DNA from: an uncultured Bacteroidota bacterium
GTDB taxonomy: Bacteria; Bacteroidota; Bacteroidia; JABEUT01
Length of the DNA stretch: 64,000 nt
Direction of reading: 5' to 3'
Assembly (NCBI GenBank): GCA_903863935.1
Contig: CAIPDV010000121.1
Location: 1-64,000, forward strand
Shown here piece by piece: positions 17,649-26,836 of this stretch. How positions within the stretch are numbered: position 1 is the first letter of the stretch; every line of letters begins with the position of its first letter. The notes beneath the pieces were generated by a model that saw nothing but the letters and a program-made list of their open reading frames with translations, was not told the DNA's origin and searched no databases. The translations under genes were made by a program, and so were the position numbers.

Positions 17649-19181
17649 AATATTTCCATGTTTCTTTTTAGGCAATGTATCCACCTTGTTTTTCAGCATT
17701 TCAAAAGCTTTAATAAGTTTGATGCGGGTGTCTTCAGGCATAATAACCTCATCTACATAGCCCCTTTCAGCAGCCCTGTATGGGTTAGCAAAGTGCGAAA
17801 TGTATTCCTCTTCCTTTTCTTTCAGTTTGGCAGCGGGGTCTTTGGCTTCGGAAATTTCTTTTTTAAAGATGATTTCAGTTGCTCCTTTGGCTCCCATAAC
17901 GGCAATTTCAGCGGTTGGCCAGGCATAGTTCATATCGGCACCAATGTGCTTGGAATTCATAACATCATACGCCCCTCCATAAGCTTTGCGGGTGATGACA
18001 GTAATACGAGGTACTGTCGCTTCACAGAATGCATACAGAAGTTTAGCTCCGTTGGATATAATTCCGTTCCATTCCTGATCGGTGCCAGGCAAAAAGCCCG
18101 GAACATCTTCAAATACCAATAAAGGAATATTAAAGCTGTCGCAGAAACGTACGAAACGGGCAGCTTTTGCAGAGGACTTTATATCCAATACACCGGCAAG
18201 AAATGCAGGTTGGTTAGCCACAATACCAATACTTTTTCCGGCTAATCGCGCAAAACCTACAATTATGTTTTCAGCATAGTTTTTATGGACCTCAAAGAAA
18301 CTTTCACTATCGGTCACTTCATTTATTACATCCCTTATATCATAAGGCTGGTTAGGGTTTTCAGGCACTAACATATTAAGTACCGGTCTACTTTCATTCG
18401 AAGGTTGATAAGGTATAGAAGGTGCATCTTCCTCACAGTTTTGAGGCATGTAACTAAGCAAGGTCTTCAGATTCTGAATACACTCTACCCCATTGGCACA
18501 GGAAAAATGAGCCACACCCGATTTAGCCGAATGAGTAGATGCTCCTCCCAATTCTTCAGAGGTTACCTGTTCATGCGTAACGGTTTTAACCACATTTGGT
18601 CCCGTAACAAACATATACGAAGTATGTTCCACCATTAAAATAAAGTCGGTGATAGCAGGAGAATATACAGCACCACCTGCACAAGGGCCCATAATGGCAC
18701 TTAATTGCGGTATAACACCCGATGCCCGGGTATTCCTATAGAATATATCGGCATAACCACCGAGTGATACAACACCTTCCTGTATGCGGGCACCACCCGA
18801 GTCGTTCAGACCTATTACCGGAGCACCGTTCTTCATAGCCAGATCAAGTATCCTGCATATTTTTTCGGCATGCGCCTCAGATAGCGACCCGCCAAAGACA
18901 GTAAAATCCTGAGCAAATACATACACTAAACGACCGTTTACGGTTCCATAGCCTGTAATAACACCATCGCCTAAAAACTGTTCACGTTCGGTACCAAAGT
19001 TACTTTCCCTCGCAGTTACAAACATCCCAATCTCTTCAAAGCTACCTTCATCCATCAATAAGGCAACCCTTTCGCGAGCCGTAAGTTTGCCTTTTTTATG
19101 CTGAGATTTAATACGTTCTTCTCCTCCACCTAGTTTGGCTTCGGCTATTTTATCTTTAAGTTCTTTATGTTTCTTATCCAT
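17640..19181 (-). CDS. Acyl-CoA carboxylase beta subunit (propionyl-CoA carboxylase-like carboxyltransferase)
   Basis: 513-residue biotin-dependent carboxyltransferase that moves CO2 from carboxybiotin to an acyl-CoA, most likely propionyl-CoA. Family marks: [18 protein letters not shown], the acyl-CoA site [20 protein letters not shown], the [16 protein letters not shown] oxyanion loop, and the biotin-side [17 protein letters not shown] with [11 protein letters not shown] start at 19181 ([11 protein letters not shown]). The ORF-track start at 19274 only adds residues translated from the heptad repeat, and a -7 box lies 23 bp upstream of my start. No biotin carboxylase or biotin carrier gene is in the window. 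A methylmalonyl-CoA decarboxylase role cannot be excluded. Confidence 0.93.
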   Translation of the reverse strand: MDKKHKELKDKIAEAKLGGGEERIKSQHKKGKLTARERVALLMDEGSFEEIGMFVTARESNFGTEREQFLGDGVITGYGTVNGRLVYVFAQDFTVFGGSLSEAHAEKICRILDLAMKNGAPVIGLNDSGGARIQEGVVSLGGYADIFYRNTRASGVIPQLSAIMGPCAGGAVYSPAITDFILMVEHTSYMFVTGPNVVKTVTHEQVTSEELGGASTHSAKSGVAHFSCANGVECIQNLKTLLSYMPQNCEEDAPSIPYQPSNESRPVLNMLVPENPNQPYDIRDVINEVTDSESFFEVHKNYAENIIVGFARLAGKSIGIVANQPAFLAGVLDIKSSAKAARFVRFCDSFNIPLLVFEDVPGFLPGTDQEWNGIISNGAKLLYAFCEATVPRITVITRKAYGGAYDVMNSKHIGADMNYAWPTAEIAVMGAKGATEIIFKKEISEAKDPAAKLKEKEEEYISHFANPYRAAERGYVDEVIMPEDTRIKLIKAFEMLKNKVDTLPKKKHGNIPL

Positions 19182-19204
19182 TAGCGAAAATTTATTGAGA
19201 CCTG

Positions 19205-19212
19205 CAAAGGTA
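19205..19212 (-). promoter_or_regulatory. -7 box for the acyl-CoA carboxylase gene
   Basis: Minus strand TACCTTTG (plus-strand CAAAGGTA), 23 bp before the ATG at 19181. It decides that start against the longer ORF. Confidence 0.6.
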
Positions 19213-19215
19213 AAA

Positions 19216-19298
19216 GATAATAGATATGAGATATAAGAGATAAGATATACGCTTGTAAGATTTTTTTTGCTCATCTTTTATCTCTCATCTTTCATCAT
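19216..19298. repeat. Heptad-period inverted array H3
   Basis: Left arm: five in-phase 7-mers (GATAATA, GATATGA, GATATAA, GAGATAA, GATATAC; 19216-19250). Right arm: four in-phase 7-mers on the opposite sense (TCATCTT, TTATCTC, TCATCTT, TCATCAT; 19271-19298). It lies directly upstream of the carboxylase -7 box. Confidence 0.75.
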
Positions 19299-19310
19299 AA
19301 TTTTGGGTTT

Positions 19311-19499
19311 TGTTTTACACTTTTATACACTTTTTAAGGTGCTTAGTGGTGTGTAAATGCAATAGAATATATTATTGATTATCAAACATTTGAATCATTA
19401 TTTATTACAGACAGCTTTTACAAGAGGTGTAAAACAAAGTATTTATAAGCACAGGTAATCAGATACTTGAGATGATTTGACAATGTTTTTGTTTTACAC
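19311..19499. promoter_or_regulatory. Three TGTTTTACAC sites (operator candidates)
   Basis: TGTTTTACAC occurs at 19311-19320 and 19490-19499, and inverted (GTGTAAAACA) at 19427-19436. The second and third share 14 bases as an inverted pair. They lie between the carboxylase gene and the end of the Plug operon, so the carboxylase promoter is the likely target (inference). Confidence 0.45.
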
Positions 19500-19538
19500 C
19501 TAATTGAGGGATCAATAATACATTGTGTATAATGGTAT

Positions 19539-19820
19539 CTATTTTTGCGTATAAATGATGATGTTTATTGCTATGCTTAGAATAGATGCAACCAAAAGAA
19601 TGCGATTTAGTATCAGGAGCTTTTTCAATAAAATTACCTCTTTCCGTATTTCTTCGTTTGGTGAAATCTTAATGTGATAATTAATATCCTTCATATTAAT
19701 CCTTCGTCCAGTCATGTCAAAAACTCTTTTGCGTCCAATAATTATAGACTGAATTCCCATAATTAAATAAGAAACAAAATATAATGCTATAATACTATTT
19801 AACAATATATTCATATTCAA
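19539..19820 (-). CDS. Small two-helix membrane protein, unknown
   Basis: 93 residues with two predicted membrane helices (about 5-27 and 66-88) joined by a basic, charged loop (GRKRVFDMTGRRINMKD). No family recognised. Its ATG overlaps the stop of the T9SS Plug gene by four bases, so it is probably translated from the same mRNA. A link to secretion is only suggested by this coupling. Confidence 0.6.
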   Translation of the reverse strand: MNMNILLNSIIALYFVSYLIMGIQSIIIGRKRVFDMTGRRINMKDINYHIKISPNEEIRKEVILLKKLLILNRILLVASILSIAINIIIYTQK

Positions 19821-21142
19821 TTACTCGGCGCGTGCAGCGTCGAGAAACCTACAAGTTTATCGTAAAACAGCCCTATTTGCCGGTAATAGACATAGAAGAA
19901 ATAGGTATTCGTAGTCTCAAAATGGTTACCCTCTATAAGTGTAACATCTGCTACCCCCGAACCATTTTTAAGGTAGGCATACTGGTATTCGTAATAGCCC
20001 TGTTTTAAATAGGCCGACCCGACATAGCCATGTCTCATTTTATTGTAATGCATTTCGAAATCAGACTGGCATTTCCAATCTGACAAAGCCCCGAAAATAT
20101 AGAGTTTGCCGGTTGTAATTTCTGAATCAAGAGGCATATAAAAATCAATCCACACATATTGGGAATTGATGGGTGTGCTGTCATCATCCTTATCCTGAAT
20201 AAGATATTGCCCACCTATATCGGCAAAGGTGTAATATTGTTGAGAGGTGCGCGGTTCATCGGGTTTCAGTTTTATCTCGTAAGTCTCTTTGTTATCTACA
20301 AAGGCATCCTCATTTTGGGTGAGGTATTTCAGGCTGGTCATGTCAAAGGAACGGAACTGGTTGCCTCCATCGAAACTGTTGTTATAGTCCAAATCATAAA
20401 TAAGTGAATTACCCTGAACATTGTTGGGCTGAAAACCAGTCAATGCATTATCCCATCTGCCATTCTGGCTTACAAATATCTGCAGGGCATGGAATGGGTC
20501 GGTTATCTGCATCCGTAAAGTGTTGATGGTAAACATCACCTCCTGTTTGGTAAATAATCCACCGCCAATGCCACGCTTTTCGGTCCCAAGAACACTAACC
20601 CCATTCTCATATACATACACCTTACGGGTAAAAATAAGGCTATCCGGATTGTTGTCTTTAAATACTTTCAGGATATAATTCCCTGACAACAACAACTGCA
20701 TATTCGCATTTGGCAATACTAACCTGTAGTGGGTATATTTCTGAAAAGTATTGAATGAATAATAGTATTCGTTAATTTGGTCGGTGCTGAATCCTTTCAG
20801 ATAATCGAACGCAACAATATCAGAAGGAGACCAGTCGGCATCGCAATGAACGAGTGTATACGAATATTGTACAAAATCTCCGGCCAGGTCGTCAAAATCA
20901 AGTTGGAGCAGATCGCCGGAATTGAGCTGAACGATTGGCGGAGAGAACTTCCATCCTATCTGGTGTAATTGTAAGCTTTTTATATAATCCTTATAAATTG
21001 TATCGGTATATCTAATTTTGGGTTCGTCACTTTTTTGGGAAGCCTTAATCCCCGAGAATACAAAGCAAGACCATACAACTAAAAAAATCCGGCAGAAATT
21101 AAAGAGACTGCTTCGTTCCTCGCAGTGACGTGAATCCGTCAT
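19817..21142 (-). CDS. T9SS Plug protein (DUF5103 family)
   Basis: About 441 residues from the ATG at 21142. The family (formerly DUF5103) includes the Plug that closes the periplasmic end of the SprA translocon when no PorV-cargo complex is bound. The mature part starts about residue 35 (KIRYTDTIYKDYIKSLQLH). Conserved segments include FDDLAGDFVQYSYTLVHCDA, WSPSDIVAFDYLKGF, RGIGGGLFTKQEVMFTINT and GQYLIQDKDDDS. The signal peptide (FCRIFLVVWSCFVFSGIKA) has no Met near its front. The only in-frame ATG before it lies in a dispersed palindromic repeat, so MTDSRHCEERSS is repeat-encoded. The longer ORF to 21295 is possible because a -7 box lies at 21325. Confidence 0.88.
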   Translation of the reverse strand: MTDSRHCEERSSLFNFCRIFLVVWSCFVFSGIKASQKSDEPKIRYTDTIYKDYIKSLQLHQIGWKFSPPIVQLNSGDLLQLDFDDLAGDFVQYSYTLVHCDADWSPSDIVAFDYLKGFSTDQINEYYYSFNTFQKYTHYRLVLPNANMQLLLSGNYILKVFKDNNPDSLIFTRKVYVYENGVSVLGTEKRGIGGGLFTKQEVMFTINTLRMQITDPFHALQIFVSQNGRWDNALTGFQPNNVQGNSLIYDLDYNNSFDGGNQFRSFDMTSLKYLTQNEDAFVDNKETYEIKLKPDEPRTSQQYYTFADIGGQYLIQDKDDDSTPINSQYVWIDFYMPLDSEITTGKLYIFGALSDWKCQSDFEMHYNKMRHGYVGSAYLKQGYYEYQYAYLKNGSGVADVTLIEGNHFETTNTYFFYVYYRQIGLFYDKLVGFSTLHAPSN

Positions 21143-21168
21143 TGCGAGAATAGCGAAGCAATCTCTTT
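21101..21168. repeat. Dispersed palindromic repeat, copy 1 (GAGATTGCTTCG...ATGACG type)
   Basis: About 68 bp imperfect palindrome. The left arm (21101-21130) starts AAAGAGACTGCTTCG and the right arm (21137-21168) ends GAAGCAATCTCTTT, with a 6-base loop TGAATC; the CGTCA ends face inward. Translated it gives the RDCFAILAMT / RHCEERSS peptides seen in spurious ORFs of many genomes. A second copy lies at 22546-22615. Confidence 0.85.
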
Positions 21169-21324
21169 CTTTAACGCTGCGTTTACCAGATAAACCAACT
21201 TTCAACAGATGATACAAATCATCTGTTTTACGCCTGTTTAAAGGCTTTACGGTTATGTATAATGAATCTTTAATCTTACTTGAATTTAAAAGCATAAATT
21301 TGTAATCCCATGAATTCAGTTTTA

Positions 21325-21332
21325 CAAAGATA
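21325..21332 (-). promoter_or_regulatory. -7 box for the T9SS Plug operon
   Basis: Minus strand TATCTTTG (plus-strand CAAAGATA). With the ATG at 21142 this leaves a leader of about 175 bases that contains the palindromic repeat. Confidence 0.45.
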
Positions 21333-22531
21333 TGAATGTATATTTTGATAATGCAGCAACAACAGCATTAGATGCTGAAGTATTAAAAGAAATGGTAAAA
21401 GTGCTTGAAGGCAAGCATGGCAACCCATCTTCCATCCATTCCTTCGGGCGCGAAGCCAAGGCGATGGTGGAAAAAGCCCGGAAAACCATTGCCCACCACC
21501 TGAATGTTTCACCATCGGAAATTTTCTTCACATCCGGTGGGACGGAAGCTGACAACATGGCTATCCGTTGCGCGGTTGACGAATACAAGATAAAGCACAT
21601 CATCAGCAGCCCGCTGGAACACCATGCCGTTCTTCATTCTATTGAAGATCTGGTGCATAAAGGCAAGGTTACTGTGGGCCATGTAAAGTTGAAAGAAAAC
21701 GCCCGCCCGGATGAATCGTTCGGACGGGGGCATATTGATTTGCTGGATCTGGAAAAACAATTGCAGGAACATCCACATGCTTTAGTCTCTTTAATGCATG
21801 CCAATAACGAAATTGGAAACATTTTACCCATTGAGGAAGTAGGAGAATTGTGTAAAAAATACAATGCCGTTTTCCATTCTGACACCGTACAATCTATTTG
21901 TCATTATCCGATTGACCTGCAAAAAATACATGTTGATTTTATTGCTGCGGCTGCGCATAAATTCCATGGACCAAAAGGCTCCGGCTTTATTTATATCAAA
22001 GGCTCACGCAAGATAGCTCCGCTCATTCACGGTGGCGGACAGGAACGAAATATGCGTGGCGGAACTGAAAATGTAGCCGGGATTATTGGTTTAGCTAAAG
22101 CCTTTGAACTTGCGCATATCCACATGAAAGAACATGCTGACCATATTCAGCATTTAAAAACCCATCTGATCAACCGCCTTGAAGAAGAATTAAAGGGTGT
22201 TAAATTTAATGGAGATGCCAAAGGGAATTCGCTCTATACTGTGTTAAACGTAATGCTTCCGGAGACAGATGATTACGAAATGATGCTCATGAAACTCGAT
22301 ATGGATGGAATTGCCGCATCCGCCGGAAGTGCCTGTTCATCCGGTAGCAATGTGGGCTCTCATGTTATTGCTTCACTTGGTGTAAATATTGACCGCAGAC
22401 CGGTAATCCGGTTCTCGTTTTCAAAGTACAATACCATTGCGGAAGTAGATTTCCTGGTGGAGACTCTTAAATCGTATTATCCGGCGGACATATTGAAAAA
22501 GTCTGCTGTTAGCAAGAACGCCGTTAATTAA
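21332..22531 (+). CDS. Cysteine desulfurase (NifS/IscS class V aminotransferase)
   Basis: 399-residue PLP enzyme that takes sulfur from cysteine for Fe-S clusters or tRNA thiolation. Marks: N-terminal VYFDNAATTALDAEVL, the HxxNNEIG segment MHANNEIGNILP, PLP lysine in AAAHKFHGPKGSGFIYI, GGGQERNMRGGTEN, and the active-site Cys loop SAGSACSSGS (about 332-341). Length and motif order fit a group I NifS/IscS protein. No iscU or other Fe-S gene is adjacent, so the sulfur acceptor is unknown. The gene is flanked on both sides by the same dispersed palindromic repeat. Confidence 0.96.
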   Translation: MNVYFDNAATTALDAEVLKEMVKVLEGKHGNPSSIHSFGREAKAMVEKARKTIAHHLNVSPSEIFFTSGGTEADNMAIRCAVDEYKIKHIISSPLEHHAVLHSIEDLVHKGKVTVGHVKLKENARPDESFGRGHIDLLDLEKQLQEHPHALVSLMHANNEIGNILPIEEVGELCKKYNAVFHSDTVQSICHYPIDLQKIHVDFIAAAAHKFHGPKGSGFIYIKGSRKIAPLIHGGGQERNMRGGTENVAGIIGLAKAFELAHIHMKEHADHIQHLKTHLINRLEEELKGVKFNGDAKGNSLYTVLNVMLPETDDYEMMLMKLDMDGIAASAGSACSSGSNVGSHVIASLGVNIDRRPVIRFSFSKYNTIAEVDFLVETLKSYYPADILKKSAVSKNAVN

Positions 22532-22545
22532 GAAATGAACATAAA

Positions 22546-22615
22546 TGACGTCACTGCGAGGAACGAAGCAGTCTCAACTACTAAAGAGATTGCTTCGCAA
22601 AGCCTCGCAATGACG
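22546..22615. repeat. Dispersed palindromic repeat, copy 2
   Basis: Same unit as copy 1 but arranged the other way round: the CGTCACTGCGAGGAACGAAG arm is outermost on the left, the right arm ends CTCGCAATGACG, and the AGAG ends meet at a central spacer. It lies between the cysteine desulfurase and tatD. Confidence 0.85.
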
Positions 22616-22641
22616 AACAAATACAGATTTGCAATAGATAA

Positions 22642-23415
22642 ATGCAGTTAACAGACACCCACACGCACTTATTTGCCGAAGAATTTAATGCCGACATGGC
22701 AGATATGATTCAGCGTGCGATTGATAAGGGTGTTACCAAATGTTTCCTTCCTAATATTGATGTTTCCAGCATCTCTGCCTTGCTGAAAGCTGCCGATGAT
22801 TTTCCAGTAATATGCCTTCCTATGATGGGACTGCACCCCTGTTCGGTTGATACGAATTTTGAACAACAATTAGCAGAAATAAAGCCCTGGTTTGAGAAGA
22901 GAAAATTCTTTGGTGTTGGTGAAATCGGAATAGACCTTTTTCATGATGTTACTTTTGCAGAACAGCAAAAAACTGCTTTCAGAACCCAGATCAACTGGGC
23001 TAAAGAACTGAACTTACCAATTATTATTCATTGCCGGAATTCCTTCAAAGAAGTAATGGAAATTGTTGCGGAACTGCACGATTCAAGCTTAAAAGGAATC
23101 TTTCATTGCTTTACCGGAACTACAGAAGAAGCCCACCAGGTAATGGATTTAAAAACATTTAAAATGGGTATTGGCGGAGTTGTTACATACAAAAACAGCA
23201 CATTACCACAAGTGCTCGCTGGCATACCATTATCCTACATTGTTTTAGAAACCGACTCTCCATATCTACCCCCGGTTCCCTTCAGAGGCAAGCGAAACGA
23301 GAGTTCTTATATTTATTACGTAGCCGACAAACTATCGGAAATATATCGCTTTCCAATTGAAAAAATTGCAGAAGCAACCACGCAAAATGCAATGGATGTT
23401 TTCGGACAGATCTGA
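22642..23415 (+). CDS. TatD family metal-dependent hydrolase
   Basis: 257-residue TIM-barrel amidohydrolase-fold protein. Metal ligands are visible: TDTHTHLF (residues 4-11, two His), the Glu in GVGEIGIDLFHD, His in PIIIHCRNS, His in GIFHCFTGT, and Asp in VLETDSPYLPP. TatD proteins are 3'-5' DNA exonucleases or deoxynucleases linked to DNA repair. The last codons overlap a spurious upstream extension of the DUF4139 ORF. Confidence 0.95.
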   Translation: MQLTDTHTHLFAEEFNADMADMIQRAIDKGVTKCFLPNIDVSSISALLKAADDFPVICLPMMGLHPCSVDTNFEQQLAEIKPWFEKRKFFGVGEIGIDLFHDVTFAEQQKTAFRTQINWAKELNLPIIIHCRNSFKEVMEIVAELHDSSLKGIFHCFTGTTEEAHQVMDLKTFKMGIGGVVTYKNSTLPQVLAGIPLSYIVLETDSPYLPPVPFRGKRNESSYIYYVADKLSEIYRFPIEKIAEATTQNAMDVFGQI

Positions 23416-23506
23416 GCAGAACCGTACACTAAGATTTATCGCCAATTTGGATTATTTAACAATATCCATCCCTTTTAAAAGTTATTTTTACACTTTATTT
23501 ATTTCC

Positions 23507-25159
23507 ATGAAAACTACACTGCTTCTAATTTCCTGCTCCTTGCCTGTAGTAGCATTTTCGCAAGCTAACGTTGATGTTACACCCAATGTAAAAAGTGCTA
23601 CACTTTATCAAAATGGTGCATTGGTAACCCATGAGGGAGACGCTAACCTTGACGCGGGTAAAACAACCGTACTATTTCATGGACTGCCTTCCGGCATTGA
23701 CAAGCAAAGTATACAACTGTCGTCAAATGGTGACATTGTAATTTTGTCTGTCACCTCTCATGACGATTATCTGAGCATAAACAGAAATAATTCGAAAGTA
23801 AAAATGTGGCAGGATTCTATCGGATCGCTTACTGAAGACTATCAATCCGTAAGAAATGAGATTTCTATTCTGGAAGACGCTAAAAAACTGCTTGATAATA
23901 ACCGCAGTGTAGGCGGCACCTCAACAGGTACTACTGTTTTAGCTGTAAAATCGATGTATGAATATTATATAAAACAGGTAAATGAAATTGATGATTCGCT
24001 CCTGTTATTACATAAAAGAGAAAACAAATATTTAAGCAAGATCAGAAAAGTTTCTGATGAAATGGCCGAGTGGAAATCAAGGACTGATACGGTTGCTAAT
24101 GATGTGGAAGCAACCATCTCCTCTGATAAAAGACAAAAAGTAAGTTTCCATCTTTCCTATCTTACCTACGATGCAAGCTGGTCGCCGGTCTATGATCTGC
24201 GCGCTCAGGACACCAAGCATTCATGCCAGTTTTCGTACAAAGCAAATATCTCACAGCATACCGGACAGGACTGGAACAACATTGACCTTACATTATCCTC
24301 TTCAAACCCTGAAGTTAGCCAAACTGCACCAACGCTGAACCCGTGGTATTTATCGTATGCCTATACACTTGCAGTTACGGATGCAAGTGGCGCAGCAACT
24401 GGTTGGAACTACAATGGTAATGGCAATACACTAGGTATAAGTAACGCTAGTAATTATTCGGTGATGAAGAGTACTAAGAATATCGATATTCAACAAAAGG
24501 AAAACCGTTACGAAACCAAAGGGATTGGTAATACAACTACAGAAAACCAATTATCGGTGGAGTTTCATATTGATGTGCCTTACACTCTTCCTTCTGATGA
24601 CAAGCCGCATACGGTGGAAATAAAAAAATACGATTTGAATGCAATTTATCACTACCTCACTATTCCTAAATTACAAAAGGACGTATTTCTCTTAGCAGGA
24701 ATAACACAATGGGAAGACCTGAATATTCTGGCCGGAGAAGTGAATATTTACTATGATGGGGCCTATGTTGGAAAATCATCGATTACCCCTGAGGCCACTT
24801 CAGACACACTGAATTTTTCACTCGGCATGGATAAAAAGATTGTAGTGAAAAGAACAAGGACAAAAGATTTCTCTTCCTCCAAATGGATCGGCAGTACAAG
24901 AACACAAACCTTTGGCTGGGTAATAACCCTTCATAATTCACAAAATGATTCGCTTACCATGGATGTATATGACCAGATACCAAAATCAACCGATAAAGAC
25001 ATAGTGGTAACAGAACAGGATCTTGGCGGAGCAAAAGAGAACGCAACAGGAAAACTAAGCTGGCGAGTATCGATGGCAGCAGGAGAAACAAAGAAACTCA
25101 CATTCTCCTATTCTGTAAAATATCCCAAAGACAGAACCCTATCAAACCTCTGGCAATGA
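23507..25159 (+). CDS. DUF4139/MuiA-family secreted protein, copy 1
   Basis: 550 residues from the ATG at 23507, where a signal peptide begins (MKTTLLLISCSLPVVAFSQ); the ORF-track start 150 bases earlier runs through tatD and is rejected. Layout: an N-terminal DUF4140-like beta domain (ATLYQNGALVTHEGDANLDA), a coiled-coil at about 90-190, and a C-terminal DUF4139 beta-rich domain (about 200-550) with SYKANISQHTGQDWNNIDLT. Members were named mucoidy inhibitor MuiA, but the molecular role is unknown. Tandem paralogue of the next gene, overlapping it by four bases. Confidence 0.9.
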   Translation: MKTTLLLISCSLPVVAFSQANVDVTPNVKSATLYQNGALVTHEGDANLDAGKTTVLFHGLPSGIDKQSIQLSSNGDIVILSVTSHDDYLSINRNNSKVKMWQDSIGSLTEDYQSVRNEISILEDAKKLLDNNRSVGGTSTGTTVLAVKSMYEYYIKQVNEIDDSLLLLHKRENKYLSKIRKVSDEMAEWKSRTDTVANDVEATISSDKRQKVSFHLSYLTYDASWSPVYDLRAQDTKHSCQFSYKANISQHTGQDWNNIDLTLSSSNPEVSQTAPTLNPWYLSYAYTLAVTDASGAATGWNYNGNGNTLGISNASNYSVMKSTKNIDIQQKENRYETKGIGNTTTENQLSVEFHIDVPYTLPSDDKPHTVEIKKYDLNAIYHYLTIPKLQKDVFLLAGITQWEDLNILAGEVNIYYDGAYVGKSSITPEATSDTLNFSLGMDKKIVVKRTRTKDFSSSKWIGSTRTQTFGWVITLHNSQNDSLTMDVYDQIPKSTDKDIVVTEQDLGGAKENATGKLSWRVSMAAGETKKLTFSYSVKYPKDRTLSNLWQ

Positions 25160-26817
25160 TAACAACTAATTTTTTCAGGAGAATAATTCCGGTTGCAATA
25201 GCATGCACTATACCTGTGTTGGTATTTTCCCAGCCTTCGGTTGATATTACTCCAAAGGTTAAAAGTGTAACACTTTATCAAAATGGTGCATTGGTAACAC
25301 ATGAAGGAGAAGCAAGTATTGGCACGGGCAAAACTACTGTGGTGTTTCATGGCTTGCCATCAAGTATTGACAAGCAAAGTATACAGCTGTCATCCAATGG
25401 GGATATTGTGATACTGTCGGTAACTTCGCATGACGACTATCTGAGCATTAACCGAAACAATACGAAGGTGAAAAGGTGGCAGGATTCGCTGGAAGGCCTG
25501 ACCGAGGAACTTCAAACAATAAACAACAGAATATCCATTCTTGTGGATGCAAAAAAATTACTAGACGACAACCTTAAAGTTGGTGGAACATCAACCGGAA
25601 CCACAGTTGCAGCCGTTAAGTCAATGTATGCCTATTACGTAAAACAGGTGCATATACTTGACGATTCGCTTATGCTCCTCCATAAAAGACAATACCGCTA
25701 TGAGAACCGAATGAAAAAAATTGGTAATGAAGTGGAAGAATGGAAAGCAAGAACAGATACGGTAGCAAGTGATGTGGAAGCATCCATCTCTTCCGATAAA
25801 AGACAGGCGGTAGGTTTTCATCTTTCTTACCTCACATATGATGCTGCCTGGGCTCCTGTATATGATCTGCGGGCACAAGACACGAAACAACCCTGCCAGT
25901 TTTCATATAAAGCCAACATCTCGCAGCACACCGGCCAGGATTGGAATAATATTGACCTTACATTATCCTCTTCAAACCCGGTGGTGAATCAAACCGCACC
26001 TACTTTATCCCCTTGGTTTTTAACCTTTCAGCAGGTTATGAACTCATTGAATGAAATTACAACCGTTAACGCAGGTACTAATGCAAGATACGCGGAGTCT
26101 ACACCAAAGGCTGTTACTTTTTCCTCAGAACGTGCTGAAGATAAAGATGAGGAGAAAACAGATATATATACCACCCATGAAATTGGAAATACAACGAGTC
26201 AAAATCAACTATCAGTAGAATTCCATATTGACCAGCCATACACACTTCCTTCCGATGACAAACCTCATATGGTTGAAATTAAGAAATATGATTTGAAAGC
26301 CATTTATCATTACCAAACCATTCCCAAATTGCAGAGAGATGTGTTTTTGCTGGCAGGTATTACCCAATGGGAAGATCTGAACATTCTTCCGGGAGAAGTG
26401 AATATATATTATGCAGGAGGTTATGTAGGCAAATCATACATTAGCCCTGAGAATACTGCCGATACACTGAACTTCTCCCTAGGAATGGATAAAAAAATTG
26501 TTGTAAAAAGGACAAGAACAAAAGATTTTTCTTCAACCCAATGGATTGGAAGCAATAAAACACAGACCTTTGGCTGGGTTATTACACTTCATAACGCACA
26601 AAACGATTCCTTAACTATGGATGTGTTCGATCAGATACCACTTACAACAGATAAAGATATTATTGTTACCCCATTGGATCTGGGAGGAGCAAAAGAAAAT
26701 GAGTCGGGCAAATTAACATGGCATGTATCCCTTGCTGCCGGCGAAACAAAGAAACTTATATTCTCTTATTCCGTTAAATATCCTAAAGATAAGACAATAC
26801 CGAATTTGTGGCAGTAA
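25156..26817 (+). CDS. DUF4139/MuiA-family secreted protein, copy 2
   Basis: 553-residue tandem duplicate of the preceding protein, with its own signal peptide (ends VLVFSQ). Most of the length is nearly identical to copy 1, including SDKRQ...FHLSYLTYDA and the KKIVVKRTRTKDFSS block. A segment of about 55 residues (about 290-345) is quite different (acidic FSSERAEDKDEEKTD here, Gly/Asn-rich YNGNGNTLGISNASN in copy 1). Start and stop overlap (ATGA) couples translation. The duplication with one divergent segment suggests partners that differ at one surface. Confidence 0.9.
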   Translation: MITTNFFRRIIPVAIACTIPVLVFSQPSVDITPKVKSVTLYQNGALVTHEGEASIGTGKTTVVFHGLPSSIDKQSIQLSSNGDIVILSVTSHDDYLSINRNNTKVKRWQDSLEGLTEELQTINNRISILVDAKKLLDDNLKVGGTSTGTTVAAVKSMYAYYVKQVHILDDSLMLLHKRQYRYENRMKKIGNEVEEWKARTDTVASDVEASISSDKRQAVGFHLSYLTYDAAWAPVYDLRAQDTKQPCQFSYKANISQHTGQDWNNIDLTLSSSNPVVNQTAPTLSPWFLTFQQVMNSLNEITTVNAGTNARYAESTPKAVTFSSERAEDKDEEKTDIYTTHEIGNTTSQNQLSVEFHIDQPYTLPSDDKPHMVEIKKYDLKAIYHYQTIPKLQRDVFLLAGITQWEDLNILPGEVNIYYAGGYVGKSYISPENTADTLNFSLGMDKKIVVKRTRTKDFSSTQWIGSNKTQTFGWVITLHNAQNDSLTMDVFDQIPLTTDKDIIVTPLDLGGAKENESGKLTWHVSLAAGETKKLIFSYSVKYPKDKTIPNLWQ

Positions 26818-26836
26818 TCAGGCCGAACGATAACTT

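Larger units (their letters stand above)
19182..19538. other. Gene-free regulatory and repeat region
   Basis: Holds the carboxylase promoter, heptad array H3 and three copies of TGTTTTACAC (listed separately). No ORF on either strand looks coding. Confidence 0.6.

Noticed and set aside
19182-19274. N-terminal extension of the acyl-CoA carboxylase ([16 protein letters not shown]...)
   Set aside because: Encoded by the promoter and heptad array H3; family alignment starts at MDKKHKEL.
23357-23506. N-terminal extension of the first DUF4139 protein
   Set aside because: Overlaps the end of tatD and precedes a clear signal peptide start at 23507.
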